Assembly (NCBI GenBank): GCA_943372645.1
Contig: CALRZN010000024.1
Span: 1-64,000 of the forward strand
Direction: 5' to 3'
Origin: VBWE01 sp943372645
GTDB lineage: Bacteria; Bacteroidota; Bacteroidia; Palsa-965
Length of the DNA stretch: 64,000 bases
The notes under the pieces are model-generated. The model saw only the letters and a list, made by a program, of their open reading frames with translations. It was not told the origin of the DNA and did not search any database. Every line of letters begins with the position of its first letter. Within the stretch, counting starts at the first letter, position 1. Below are positions 16,983-25,724 of this stretch, one piece after another. Made by a program: the position numbers and the translations under genes.

Positions 16983-17822
16983 TTATTGTTTAACGGCCTT
17001 GCGGAAGTGGTGCGAAAACCATTCCGGGTTTTCCACGGGCAGGTAGTGGCCGCAGCCTTCCACGGGAAATGTTTCTGCGCCGGGTATGAATGCGGCGCCG
17101 CTTTCCATCACCTCGGTGGTGGTCATGCGCGGGTGCAGCAGGCGGTTGGGGATGAGCGTGTCGTTGCTGCCGTAAATGATGCGCACCGGTACCTGCAACT
17201 GCGGCAGAAAAGCAAACACCGGCTCATTCAGCATGGCTTTGATGGAAGCGAGGTTCACCTGTTGTTTGCTTTTGCGAACTTCTTCGGCTTCCGGTTGCAG
17301 GTGTTTTTTCAGAAATGTTTCCAGCTGCTCCGGGTTTTTCGGAAAATGCGAACCGTAAAACTGCCGCAACAGTTCCGGCGCAAACGGTGTGGCGTAGGTG
17401 CGGTCGGCCCACTGCTGCAACTGTGTTTTTTCCGTTTCCGTAAATGTTTCTAACCCGGCAGGATTTACAAGAATCAGTTTCGAAACGACAGCCGGGTTGC
17501 GCAGGCTGGTTACAATACTGATCTGTCCGCCCATGGAATGCCCGCACAAAATTACTTCCGGCTGCTGGAGTACGGTAATCAGTTCCAGGATAACTTCCGC
17601 ATACGCATGAATAGCAGAAACCGCCAGCGCAGGTGATTTTCCGTGACCCGGCAGATCAGGAACGATGCAGCGGAATTCGTTCTGCAATAACGCCACCGCC
17701 TCGGTCCACATCACGCTGCTTTCGCCGGCCCCGTGTAAAAACACCACCGGCGTACCGGTTCCAGCTATCGCGCAGGAGACTTTGCAATTTTGTTTCGGCA
17801 GAAAATACAGTTCGTGTTGCAT
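16983..17822 (-). CDS. Alpha/beta hydrolase
   Basis: 279 residues, cytoplasmic (no signal peptide). HGAGESS (30-36) forms the oxyanion region, S96 in GHSMGG is the nucleophile, D221 in YGSNDTLIP the acid and H259 in EGCGHYLPVENP the base. The motifs fit the large family of soluble esterases and C-C hydrolases; the substrate is not predictable. It lies downstream of phaC but a terminator and its own promoter separate the two, so operon membership is unlikely. Confidence 0.85.
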   Translation of the reverse strand: MQHELYFLPKQNCKVSCAIAGTGTPVVFLHGAGESSVMWTEAVALLQNEFRCIVPDLPGHGKSPALAVSAIHAYAEVILELITVLQQPEVILCGHSMGGQISIVTSLRNPAVVSKLILVNPAGLETFTETEKTQLQQWADRTYATPFAPELLRQFYGSHFPKNPEQLETFLKKHLQPEAEEVRKSKQQVNLASIKAMLNEPVFAFLPQLQVPVRIIYGSNDTLIPNRLLHPRMTTTEVMESGAAFIPGAETFPVEGCGHYLPVENPEWFSHHFRKAVKQ

Positions 17823-17831
17823 ACGTTACTG

Positions 17832-17839
17832 CAAAGGTA
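17832..17839 (-). promoter_or_regulatory. -7 box (TACCTTTG) for the alpha/beta hydrolase
   Basis: Perfect TAnnTTTG on the minus strand, nine bases before the ATG at 17822, implying a leader of only a few bases. Confidence 0.65.
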
Positions 17840-17860
17840 CTCCGATTGCGGGGTGAAAAA

Positions 17861-17897
17861 CAAAAAGCCGGAAATCAGGCTACGCTGAAATCCGGCT
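17861..17897 (-). terminator. Terminator of phaC
   Basis: AGCCGGATTTCAG and CTGATTTCCGGCT pair around a short loop, followed on the minus strand by TTTTTGTTTTT. Confidence 0.85.
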
Positions 17898-17918
17898 CTT
17901 CGGTATGATTGTAAAAAC

Positions 17919-18965
17919 TTAATCGCGTGTGGCAAGAAACTTATGTATCGCCGGCGCCAGCTCTTTCTGCGAGCGTCCGCCCACAAACACACCGATGTGC
18001 CCGCCCGGGAATTTATACAGTTCTTTGTCTTTCGTGCCCACAAAATCATTCAGCGGAATGCTTGCTGCCGGCGGTACGAGGTGATCTTCGGCCGCGTAAA
18101 TGTTCAGCAGTGGCATGGTTACGTTTTCCAGCTTCACGGTTTTGCCGCCTACTACCAGTGTGCCTTTCACGAGTTTGTTGCCCTGGTACAGGTCTTTCAG
18201 AAACTGGCGGAAACATTCACCGGCCTGGTTCGGACTGTCGTTGATCCATTTTTCCATGCGCAGGAAGTTCATCATCTTGTCTTTGTCCTGCAGCGTATCC
18301 AGCACACCCATGTATTTGTTCACCTTCATCATCGGCTTCAGCATGGCAAAACCGTTGTTCAGGAAATCGCCGGGCACAGCGCCGTAGGCATCCACAAGGC
18401 GGTCAATATTCATGTCTTTCGCCCAGCGGAAGAGCAGCCCGTCGTTGGTTGAAAAATCAACCGGTGTAACGAGTGTTACAAGGTTGTTAATCTTCTCCGG
18501 GTGCAGCGCCGAATAAATCAGGCTCAGCGTTCCGCCCTGGCAGATGCCCATCAGGTTCACTTTTTCCGTCTTGTTGTTTTTACGGATAAAGTCAACACAA
18601 TCACCGATAAACCAGTTCACATAATCATCCATGGTGAAATGTTTATCCGCGCGGGTGGGGTAGCCCCAGTCAATGATGTAAATATCAAGACCAAGATCGA
18701 GCAGTTTTTTAACCACACTGCGGTCGGGCTGCAGATCCAGCATATCATGGCGGTTCACCAGCGCGTACGAAATCAGCAACGGTGTTTTTACGGTTGCTTT
18801 TGTTTCGCGGGTGTAGCGGTACAGTTTTACTTTGTCCTGCTGAAACACCAGTTCTTTCGGTGTGGTGGCCACATCCACGTCGCCGGCGTTTACCAGGTTC
18901 TCATACCCGGTAAGCATTTTGCTGCCGGTGTCCGTCATTTCTTTTACCAGGTTTTCGGTTCCCAT
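17919..18965 (-). CDS. phaC: Class III polyhydroxyalkanoate synthase, catalytic subunit
   Basis: 348 residues, the size of class III PhaC. The lipase-like box with catalytic C142 in LMGICQGG, D294 in YAAEDHLVPP and H323 in FPGGHIGV form the PHA synthase triad; W100 lies in IIDWGYPTRADKHF. The enzyme polymerises (R)-3-hydroxyacyl-CoA on the granule surface together with PhaE. ATG 18965 was chosen over an upstream in-frame start because the family begins here and the extra 16 residues are not conserved. phaE lies upstream on the same strand but has its own terminator, so phaC is probably transcribed separately as well. Confidence 0.93.
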   Translation of the reverse strand: MGTENLVKEMTDTGSKMLTGYENLVNAGDVDVATTPKELVFQQDKVKLYRYTRETKATVKTPLLISYALVNRHDMLDLQPDRSVVKKLLDLGLDIYIIDWGYPTRADKHFTMDDYVNWFIGDCVDFIRKNNKTEKVNLMGICQGGTLSLIYSALHPEKINNLVTLVTPVDFSTNDGLLFRWAKDMNIDRLVDAYGAVPGDFLNNGFAMLKPMMKVNKYMGVLDTLQDKDKMMNFLRMEKWINDSPNQAGECFRQFLKDLYQGNKLVKGTLVVGGKTVKLENVTMPLLNIYAAEDHLVPPAASIPLNDFVGTKDKELYKFPGGHIGVFVGGRSQKELAPAIHKFLATRD

Positions 18966-19211
18966 GTTCACTGTTTTTGGTGTGTGTATGTAAAAGTAGC
19001 GTATTGCTTGCAATTATATTTTGTAAAACGATCTTTCCCGGCCTTTTATAATTTCGGTGCAAAACAAGGCGTGGGGCAGGTAAAGGCCGGTGGTGTTTGA
19101 GCCCCCGGTTATAATTTCAAACCGAAAACTTTCCGGGGGTGAGTTCAGCGGCCTGCGTTGGCATGCCGTAGCTTTTGCCTGCAATTTTAAAAAGCCTTGA
19201 CTTTTCTTTTG

Positions 19212-19245
19212 GTTCTTTTCTTTGTGTCAAGGCAAAGAAAAGAAC
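19212..19245. repeat. GTTCTTTTCTTTG hairpin element
   Basis: A perfect 13-bp inverted repeat (19212-19224 with 19233-19245) with an 8-base loop, within the phaC-phaE spacer (18966-19367) that holds no gene. Similar GGTTCTTTT/AAAAGAACC elements are widely dispersed in bacterial genomes. Confidence 0.65.
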
Positions 19246-19295
19246 ATTACTGAAACTTCTTTTTTCAACAGATCGATGACGAACCATTGCCTCTT

Positions 19296-19344
19296 CCGAA
19301 AAAAGAAAAGGCAAAATGCAGTGTGTTAATGCTACATTTTGCCT
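19296..19344 (-). terminator. Terminator of phaE
   Basis: AGGCAAAATG and CATTTTGCCT pair around a 16-base loop, followed on the minus strand by a T-rich run (TTTCTTTTTTC). Confidence 0.75.
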
Positions 19345-19367
19345 TTCAGGAAATTCAGATCAACTGA

Positions 19368-20756
19368 TTAAGCAGTAGCCGATTTTTTCTTCGATGTTTT
19401 AGCCGTTTTTACTTCCGGCTCATCGGTGAAAAGTTCTTCGGTTGCACCGTTTGCTTTTTCAAGTTCGCGGAGGCGCTTTTTCAGATCATAAATGGTTTTG
19501 TGGAGCTCATCGGCTTCGCTGCGCAGCATTACCGGCAGGGGCTGTAACGCCGACTCGGCAATTTTTTCAAAGTTGCCTTTAATTTCGAGACCGAGGTCGA
19601 GCAGTTCGCCCTGCAGTTTCGAATACGCATCGGTGCGGTAGAGGCTGAGGAACGCTTCTTCGTTTTTGTTCACCCAGTTCTGGAACACCTGCTGGAAGTT
19701 GCTGAGGTCAGCACCTTTTTTCACGTCTTCGTAACTTTCAAAAGCAAACGTTTCGAAGTTTTTGGTGCCGGTGTTGTACAGCAGGTACTGCAGTTCGTTC
19801 AGTTTGTTGCCGTAGGTACCCATTTTGGTGAGCAGTTCCGAATACAGTTCGTTCATTTCGCTTTCCTTGCCGGGAGCGAACAGGCGAACCAACGGATTCA
19901 TGGCGCGCTGGTAAAAGCCCGCGATGTCGTTGCTGTTTGCGCTGTTGTTACCGAACATCAGGAACGGCATGAGCTGCTGCATCTGCTGCGGCATGTTGGC
20001 CGAAGCGGTCTGGAATGCATGACGGTTGTAGTTGTTGATCACTTCAAACCAGCTGTTAAACTGGGTGTAAAGTTCTTTCAGCTGTACCGGCGAAGTAAAT
20101 TCAAAACTCTTGTCAAGCAGGTTCTTGAATTTTTCGGTATTAAAAAGTTCTTTGAACTGGTCTGCGTTAAAGGTGTTTGCAGTCATCTGCTTGTACATCG
20201 GTGCCCATACTTCGTACATTTTGAAGTAGGTGTTCGACATGTTCAGCATCTGCTGGTAGGCATCACGTGCAGTTCCGTCGTTGATGTTTTTCGACATGGC
20301 CGAAAACGGAGCAGTCCACTGGGTCATCCAGGTGTTGGCCTGCGACATCATCTGCTCCTGTGCATTGCGCACATTTGCAAACATATCGGTATTGGCTGCG
20401 AACGGAGTGGTAAAGTTTTTGGCGTTATCCATGAACTGTTTCATGGCGTTCTGCTGTGCATTCATCCACTGGGTATAAACATCAGCCGGGTTGAAAGAAG
20501 CAGCAGCACCGTTTGTAGCGCCGTTGGTAGCAAAAGGATTCGAATAGATCGTTTCAAAAGTGGTTTTGCCGGTTGCGGCAGACTCTTTTGCAATCTCGCT
20601 TTGGTTGTTGAGCCACTCCTGGTAGATTTCGCTGCCTTTCTCAATGGCATGACCGCTGGTAACGGCTTCCTGGAGTTTCTGTGTGCTGGTCAGCCAGTTG
20701 TTCATAAACTTGCTGTTGGTTTCCATCCACGTGTCGAAAATGGTCTTATTTTCCAT
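19368..20756 (-). CDS. phaE: Class III polyhydroxyalkanoate synthase subunit PhaE
   Basis: 462 residues with the PhaE pattern: a helical, Gln/Asn/Trp-rich N-terminal half (MENKTIFDTWMETNSKFMNNWL, DVYTQWMNAQQNAMKQFMDN, VYAPMYKQM-like repeats), a conserved region around PLVRLFAPGKESEMNELYSELL, and a C-terminal coiled coil (about 415-445, DELHKTIYDLKKRLRELEK) followed by a Lys/Ala-rich tail. PhaE activates PhaC and may tether it to the granule. The next gene in the direction of transcription is phaC. Longer than the classical ~360-residue PhaE because of the tail and N-terminal extension. Confidence 0.9.
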   Translation of the reverse strand: MENKTIFDTWMETNSKFMNNWLTSTQKLQEAVTSGHAIEKGSEIYQEWLNNQSEIAKESAATGKTTFETIYSNPFATNGATNGAAASFNPADVYTQWMNAQQNAMKQFMDNAKNFTTPFAANTDMFANVRNAQEQMMSQANTWMTQWTAPFSAMSKNINDGTARDAYQQMLNMSNTYFKMYEVWAPMYKQMTANTFNADQFKELFNTEKFKNLLDKSFEFTSPVQLKELYTQFNSWFEVINNYNRHAFQTASANMPQQMQQLMPFLMFGNNSANSNDIAGFYQRAMNPLVRLFAPGKESEMNELYSELLTKMGTYGNKLNELQYLLYNTGTKNFETFAFESYEDVKKGADLSNFQQVFQNWVNKNEEAFLSLYRTDAYSKLQGELLDLGLEIKGNFEKIAESALQPLPVMLRSEADELHKTIYDLKKRLRELEKANGATEELFTDEPEVKTAKTSKKKSATA

Positions 20757-20813
20757 TTGTTGTAAGTTATTGACTTTTAACGGTTTAAATTATCTTATCC
20801 CGTTTTCAGGGTG

Positions 20814-20821
20814 CAAAGGTA
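20814..20821 (-). promoter_or_regulatory. -7 box (TACCTTTG) for phaE
   Basis: Perfect TAnnTTTG on the minus strand, 57 bases before the phaE ATG at 20756, giving a leader of about 50 bases. Confidence 0.6.
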
Positions 20822-20997
20822 CACCTTTTTCGATAGAAGGCAAGCTATTCGCATCACTATTTTGTTAATTCATCGTAACAGATCGGGGTTTTCGTGGGAA
20901 GAATTGTGGGGTTGGTGGGATAAAAGGTCCGAGTTTTATTTTTTCTGGGTTGGAAAAATGGGGTTTCGGTTTCTTTCTGGGTGTGCTATTCGATGTA

Positions 20998-21180
20998 TTA
21001 TTGGAACCATTTTTCAATTTCCTTTTCCAGTTCCGATTCTGAAATCACATCATTTTGCGCAGATTCCCGTTCTGCTTTTTCAATTTTATCAAGCAGGATA
21101 AGCTTGTTTAGGACTTCTTCCAGCGAAAAAACGTCAGGCATTTGTTCGGCTGTTTCTTTGAGCTGCTTTTTCGTTAGCAT
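20998..21180 (-). CDS. Small antitoxin-like protein (orphan)
   Basis: 60 residues, acidic and helical: MLTKKQLKETAEQMP then DVFSLEEVLNKLILLDKIEKAE and an acidic tail ESELEKEIEKWFQ. It resembles the short antitoxin-like proteins common in Bacteroidota next to RelE/ParE toxins, but no toxin gene is visible on either side. It may be an orphan antitoxin or an unrelated small regulator. Confidence 0.6.
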   Translation of the reverse strand: MLTKKQLKETAEQMPDVFSLEEVLNKLILLDKIEKAERESAQNDVISESELEKEIEKWFQ

Positions 21181-21274
21181 AGTTGAACAGTTTATACAAA
21201 TATAACCTTACGGGGTTTGATTCCCAAAAATCCTTTTTAATCGAATTTATCAATTGAACGTGCGTGCAAGGGTC

Positions 21275-22018
21275 TTATTTCTCCGTTTTTTTATTAGCTT
21301 TTGCAGCCTTGCGTTCGCGCAGGTATTCCGGTTTAAATTCTCCTTTTTCTGTAAAAATACTTTCAAACTGCCGGTAATTGATGCTTCCGCGAAACGGTTC
21401 AGAATAATGGTCTTCAAACCGGAGGCGCAGTTCTGTTTTAAACGAACCCCTCGTAACAGGTGCAAATGTTAATGCGATTTCTCCCGGCGGTAAAATCCAG
21501 AATCGCATGCCTAATCCGCAAAAGCCACTTATGTGTTTCTCAATTGGGCGCCATGCTCCGGCAGAATCCTTTGCTTCCAGCAATAACGGAATGTATTCAT
21601 CGTACCCGATCTGTATGGTGTCTTTCCCTTCGTTTTTCAGAATAACAGGATACCCGTTATGAATAGATTTTGTTGTGCCAATGCGTATGCTCACCGGGGG
21701 TGTTTCCTGCCCAGGCCTTAATGGTTTTTGTTCACGTTTAATAACGTATTTTTCATAACGTTTGTTCATTCCCCGCTTCGTGCTGTCAAAATAATGCGCC
21801 CAACACCGGTCAGGTACCACCGTGTCGTTTTCCGGGCCGATGTAGTAAGGATAATAATCTGCATTCGAAAGCCAGCAGCTGTCTTCCCTGAGTTTGGCGA
21901 AGTTATGCAGTTCAACCAGGCTGGTATCAATAGCAGGAAATGGCCGGGGAGGAACGGCAGGAGGGGTGCAGGCGGACAGTATAAGCAGAACTGCAAACAT
22001 CAGGGGCAAAAGGTTCAT
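21275..22018 (-). CDS. Hypothetical lipoprotein
   Basis: 247 residues. Signal peptide with lipobox LILSAC puts the acylated Cys at about residue 17, followed by a Pro-rich linker (TPPAVPPRPFP). The rest has no recognised domain; it contains four further Cys (such as DSCWLS, DRCWAHYF, GFCGLG) and a beta-rich middle (PVSIRIGTTKSIHNGYPVIL, then KNEGKDTIQIG) like the immunoglobulin-type domains that deal with ligand contact. The C terminus is basic (ERKAAKANKKTEK). Outer-membrane or periplasmic location expected. Confidence 0.7.
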   Translation of the reverse strand: MNLLPLMFAVLLILSACTPPAVPPRPFPAIDTSLVELHNFAKLREDSCWLSNADYYPYYIGPENDTVVPDRCWAHYFDSTKRGMNKRYEKYVIKREQKPLRPGQETPPVSIRIGTTKSIHNGYPVILKNEGKDTIQIGYDEYIPLLLEAKDSAGAWRPIEKHISGFCGLGMRFWILPPGEIALTFAPVTRGSFKTELRLRFEDHYSEPFRGSINYRQFESIFTEKGEFKPEYLRERKAAKANKKTEK

Positions 22019-22149
22019 TGCAGAATTTATTTTGGTTTAACAGCAATACGTGAATTTACAGCTTTTGCTTCAAAAAAATGTTTTTGTCGGCTAATGCGGA
22101 TTGCGGGATAAAAATCCTGTATTTTTCGGAAAAATTTACCAGACACACC

Positions 22150-22554
22150 ATGATCGAACAAGGCCACGTTTACACCCACGAATTTTCATTCACCCAGAGC
22201 GATGTTGAACAGTTTGCCAAAGTAACCGGCGACAACAACCCCGTTCACCTCGATGCTGCGTATGCTGCAACAACCATGTTTAAAAAACCGATCATGCACG
22301 GTTTCCTCGGCGGCGCAGTGTTCTCCAAAATTTTCGGGACGCTGTTTCCCGGCGAAGGCACCATTTACCTCAAACAATCCATGAGTTTTATGCGCCCCAT
22401 GTTTGTGGATACCGTATACGAAGCCCGCATGACCGTAAAAGAAGTCATCCGCGAAAAACACCGCATCACGGTAGAAACCATTATTGCGGATAAAACTACC
22501 GGCGATGTAACGATAAGCGGCGAAGCAACGGTGATGAATACCACGAAGATTTAA
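22150..22554 (+). CDS. MaoC-family (R)-enoyl-CoA hydratase (PhaJ-like)
   Basis: 134 residues. The hot-dog fold hydratase-2 motif is present: D28 and H33 in GDNNPVHLDAAYA are the catalytic pair, followed by KPIMHGFLGGAVFSKIFGTLFPGEGTIYL. The length equals PhaJ. Such enzymes hydrate trans-2-enoyl-CoA from beta-oxidation to (R)-3-hydroxyacyl-CoA, the PHA synthase substrate; the nearby phaC and phaE support this role, though it lies on the opposite strand 1.4 kb from phaE. ATG 22150 was chosen because the family starts here; an upstream in-frame ATG would add 24 non-conserved residues. Confidence 0.85.
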   Translation: MIEQGHVYTHEFSFTQSDVEQFAKVTGDNNPVHLDAAYAATTMFKKPIMHGFLGGAVFSKIFGTLFPGEGTIYLKQSMSFMRPMFVDTVYEARMTVKEVIREKHRITVETIIADKTTGDVTISGEATVMNTTKI

Positions 22555-22560
22555 ACGAGC

Positions 22561-22689
22561 AGATATTAGACTATTAGATATGAGATTTGAGTCTTGCTTC
22601 TATAATCATAAGTCTGAAATCTCATATCTAATAGTCTGAAATCTCATATCTAATAGTCTGAACTCTCATATCTGAAAGTCTGAAATCTG
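22561..22689. repeat. 22-base tandem array with inverted half
   Basis: Three to four direct copies of a 22-base unit (AGTCTGAAATCTCATATC plus AATT-like end) start at 22611, 22633, 22655 and, truncated, 22677. An inverted copy lies at 22566-22594. The array fills the spacer between two convergent genes. Confidence 0.75.
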
Positions 22690-22726
22690 TTATGCCGGCT
22701 ACAGCGCAGCTGTTTTAAACCCAAAC

Positions 22727-24592
22727 TCAGTAGTTCAGATACTGGTTAAACATCACCTGCAGATACGCCTCGCCCTCCCGCGTCAACGCCTCCTTCGCGC
22801 CCGGCACGGCCTCGCGCACGCGTGCATGCGATTTGCTGTTTACATCATACACCACTTCGCCCTTGTTGCTGATCCAGCCGAAACCGTTTTCGTAACTGTA
22901 ATATGCAAACGCCGGGGTAAACGGATTGAACAGGTTTTTACTGTACCGGAATGTTGACGCATCCATGTGCAGCTGGTGCAGCAGGGTAGAGGCCACATCC
23001 ACCTGCGAACAGATTTTGGTGTAATGATAGCCGCGGAATTCTTTTTTAATCGGTTCGCCGTACATCCAGAATGTGATGCGCCGGTATTCGGGGGCAAAGT
23101 ATTCGTAATTCTTCGGCGTGTTGTGACTGTGATCGGCCACAAAAACAAAAATGGTGTTGTTGTACCACGGTTCTTTTTTCGCTGCGCTGATGAAGTTACC
23201 GATGCAGCTGTCGGCATAATATGCTGAGTTGATGTAATCCTGTTCCTTGTCGCCCCACTGCAGTTTGTCTTTTTTCATGGGGATGTCGAACGGGCCGTGC
23301 GTGCTTAATGTAAACATCGAAGCAAAAAACGGTTCCTTCACACCTTTCAGATTTTGCAGCACGCGCGCGTACGCATACTCATCATGCGCGCCCAGCCGCC
23401 CCTGCGGAACCTCGCTGCCGAAATCGCTGCCCTCGGTAATGCGGTCGAACTGGTTGAAATACATGTACGCGCGGATGTTGCCGTAATTAAGTTGCCCGCC
23501 AAACAAAAACGAGGTGCTGTAACCGGCTTTCTTAAATTCCTTGTTCATGCACGGCAGGCGATTGTATTTTTCAGGCTGTGTAATAATACTGGTGGTCGGC
23601 TGTGCCGGGAACGCTGAAAATACCGCCGCCATGCCTTGGTCCGAAAGATTACCGCTGGCATAACAGCTGTCGAACACAATGCCGTTTTTCATCAGCTCGT
23701 TTGTGCGCGGCGTAATGCCATCGAACCCGCCGAGTGTTTTTACAAGGTCGGCCGACCAGCTTTCAAGCACCACCAGCACCACGTTCGGGCGCGTGGTATC
23801 GAGCACCGCAATCGTTGTGTCTTTCGGAAGCGCATGCAACGCTGCAAAACGTGTTTCTGCTTCCGCATCGGGCATAAACCGGTACGGCTCCGTGGTGCGG
23901 CTCTGGAAAATGCTGCTCATGAGGTGAAAGCTGCTGTTCACCGAAACATAATTCAGAAAGTTGTTGGTGGAATAATACGCATCACTCACCTGTATCGGAA
24001 TCGGGCGCCAGCCCCCGCGCAGCCCGGTTACCAGCAGGGCAGGTGTAAGCAGCGTAAAAGCGATGGAATGAACCCAGCGCCGTTCAGGAGCCACATAATA
24101 CGGACCAAGTATTTTCGAAAACAGTTTCCAGCTCACCGTGCTTAAAAAAATGATCCCCGAAATGCCCAGCAGCAGCTGCGCCCACGATGCCGTGTGAAAT
24201 ACTTCCGACGGGTTGCGTAAAAACCAGATTGCTTTAAACGTGAGTTTGTGTGCCCATTCATCGTATATCGTCAGCTCCGAAATGGTGATGATACTTACGA
24301 GCACAACCACGATTGTATTATAGATCCGGTTGATGCGGTCGGGCAGGGGCGAAGCCCAGAAATACATTACCACATAAAGCAGAAACGGAAACGCCATGAT
24401 GTAGCAGCACATGGCCACATCCACATACAGCGCATAAAAAAAGGCAGCGAGTGTTTCCCCGAAACCGGCATCGTGCAGGTCGGAGAAATTATAGAACAGG
24501 AAAATGCTGCGGGTAATAAGAAAAAACAGCAGCCACGTGGCAAACTGTTTCAGGAAACGAAACGGAAGCGATTGTGTAAATTTTTCCGGCAT
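22727..24592 (-). CDS. LTA-synthase-like membrane sulfatase-fold protein
   Basis: 621 residues. About five N-terminal membrane segments (residues 15-190) are followed by an extracytoplasmic alkaline-phosphatase/sulfatase domain: metal ligand E in VVLVVLESWSADLVK, the nucleophile region CYASGNLSDQG, HGPFDIP and DHSHNTPKNYEYF. Relatives transfer phosphoglycerol or phosphoethanolamine to envelope glycans or lipids; Bacteroidota lack lipoteichoic acid, so another acceptor is expected. The classical nucleophile Thr is not at its Gram-positive position; the Ser in GNLSD is the likely substitute. Its ATG overlaps the rpe stop by one base, so the two genes are coupled. Confidence 0.85.
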   Translation of the reverse strand: MPEKFTQSLPFRFLKQFATWLLFFLITRSIFLFYNFSDLHDAGFGETLAAFFYALYVDVAMCCYIMAFPFLLYVVMYFWASPLPDRINRIYNTIVVVLVSIITISELTIYDEWAHKLTFKAIWFLRNPSEVFHTASWAQLLLGISGIIFLSTVSWKLFSKILGPYYVAPERRWVHSIAFTLLTPALLVTGLRGGWRPIPIQVSDAYYSTNNFLNYVSVNSSFHLMSSIFQSRTTEPYRFMPDAEAETRFAALHALPKDTTIAVLDTTRPNVVLVVLESWSADLVKTLGGFDGITPRTNELMKNGIVFDSCYASGNLSDQGMAAVFSAFPAQPTTSIITQPEKYNRLPCMNKEFKKAGYSTSFLFGGQLNYGNIRAYMYFNQFDRITEGSDFGSEVPQGRLGAHDEYAYARVLQNLKGVKEPFFASMFTLSTHGPFDIPMKKDKLQWGDKEQDYINSAYYADSCIGNFISAAKKEPWYNNTIFVFVADHSHNTPKNYEYFAPEYRRITFWMYGEPIKKEFRGYHYTKICSQVDVASTLLHQLHMDASTFRYSKNLFNPFTPAFAYYSYENGFGWISNKGEVVYDVNSKSHARVREAVPGAKEALTREGEAYLQVMFNQYLNY

Positions 24593-25236
24593 TACGATTT
24601 CATTTCGGTAATCACGGCGTTCGGATCGGCTGCGCCGAAAACAGCGTTACCGGCCACCAGCGCATCAGCACCGGCTTCAATAAGTTGCCGGTAATTGTTC
24701 AGGCCCACGCCGCCGTCCACTTCAATTAGCGCTTTCGAACCGGTTTCTTCCAGCAGGCGTTTCAGCTGCCGCACTTTCAGGTACGTGTTCGGTATAAACT
24801 GCTGCCCGCCAAATCCCGGGTTCACGCTCATCACGAGAAACAGGTCGGCTTCGTGTACAACATTTTCGAGCAATGTAATGCTGGTATGCGGGTTAATGGC
24901 CACGCCTGCTTTCATGCCCTGGCTGCGGATGTTCTGCAGCGTGCGGTGCAGGTGTGTGCAGGCTTCGTAGTGAACCGTAAGTACCGCAGCGCCGTGTTCT
25001 TTAAACGTGCTGATGTACGGATCGGCATCCTTTATCATCAGGTGCACATCCAGCGGCTTGGTGGCGTGTTTCTGCAAGGCTTTCAGCACCGGGAAACCGA
25101 ACGAAATATTCGGAACAAAAACACCGTCCATAATGTCCACATGAAACCAGTCGGCCGCGCTGCCGTTGATAAATTCAATGTCGCGCTGCAGGTTACCGAA
25201 ATCAGCAGATAAAACAGAAGGTGCAATGATGGCCAT
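24592..25236 (-). CDS. rpe: Ribulose-phosphate 3-epimerase
   Basis: 214 residues, normal for Rpe. TIM barrel with all signatures: APSVLSADF, WFHVDIMDGVFVPN, LDVHLMI, MSVNPGFGGQ and EVDGGVGLNN with the catalytic Asp pair and metal-binding His. It interconverts ribulose 5-phosphate and xylulose 5-phosphate in the pentose phosphate pathway. A TAACTTTG box lies 30 bases upstream. Confidence 0.97.
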   Translation of the reverse strand: MAIIAPSVLSADFGNLQRDIEFINGSAADWFHVDIMDGVFVPNISFGFPVLKALQKHATKPLDVHLMIKDADPYISTFKEHGAAVLTVHYEACTHLHRTLQNIRSQGMKAGVAINPHTSITLLENVVHEADLFLVMSVNPGFGGQQFIPNTYLKVRQLKRLLEETGSKALIEVDGGVGLNNYRQLIEAGADALVAGNAVFGAADPNAVITEMKS

Positions 25237-25266
25237 AATGCGTAGTTGTGTTTTTTAATATGCGCG

Positions 25267-25274
25267 CAAAGTTA
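25267..25274 (-). promoter_or_regulatory. -7 box (TAACTTTG) for rpe
   Basis: Matches TAnnTTTG on the minus strand, 30 bases before the rpe ATG. Confidence 0.55.
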
Positions 25275-25412
25275 AAGCAATTCCGGGATAATGAAATTGT
25301 TAAATCAACCGCAGTTGGTGCATGTACTTCTGAAATTGTTCCGGGAAATCAACAACGTGTATGAACTGCTGATTATTAACGCAGGTAGCTGTTTATTCAA
25401 AATGATCGTGCA

Positions 25413-25608
25413 GTTGATGTCGCCCTGCCTGGGCTCAAAAAATAAATGGTACCTCTGACAGATGCCGCACCGTTGGTGCTACTTTCCGGTCCTGATTCAC
25501 AAGCTGATTGAAATTCCGGATCAGGACAAGAATGTAGCCCTGAAAGGGCGGCATAAGTCAGTATAAATAGCATAAAAAACAATTGAGCCCAGACAGGGCG
25601 GCATCAAC
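25413..25608. mobile_element. MITE-like element with 26-base terminal inverted repeats
   Basis: Terminal arms 25413-25438 and 25583-25608 are inverted copies with 24 of 26 bases matching (ends GTTGATG ... CATCAAC; core GCCCTGCCTGGGCTC). The 196-base element encodes nothing convincing and has an inner GCCCTGAAAGGGC palindrome. It sits in the 568-base spacer between rpe and the sigma factor gene, which holds no other gene. Sequences with GTCGCCCT/AGGGCGAC ends are frequent dispersed repeats in Bacteroidota. Confidence 0.65.
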
Positions 25609-25724
25609 CGCACAAGCTGAAACGAACCCGCATTCCCCTGTTTATGAAAAGCGATATCCGGATCATTTTTTTTAATCGCGATTGCCTGGGTTTCCGAAAC
25701 TAAATTCATCTTCATCTACGATAA

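Noticed and set aside
22611..22689. The 22-base direct repeats as a CRISPR array
   Set aside because: The units are contiguous with no spacers, and no cas genes are in the window.
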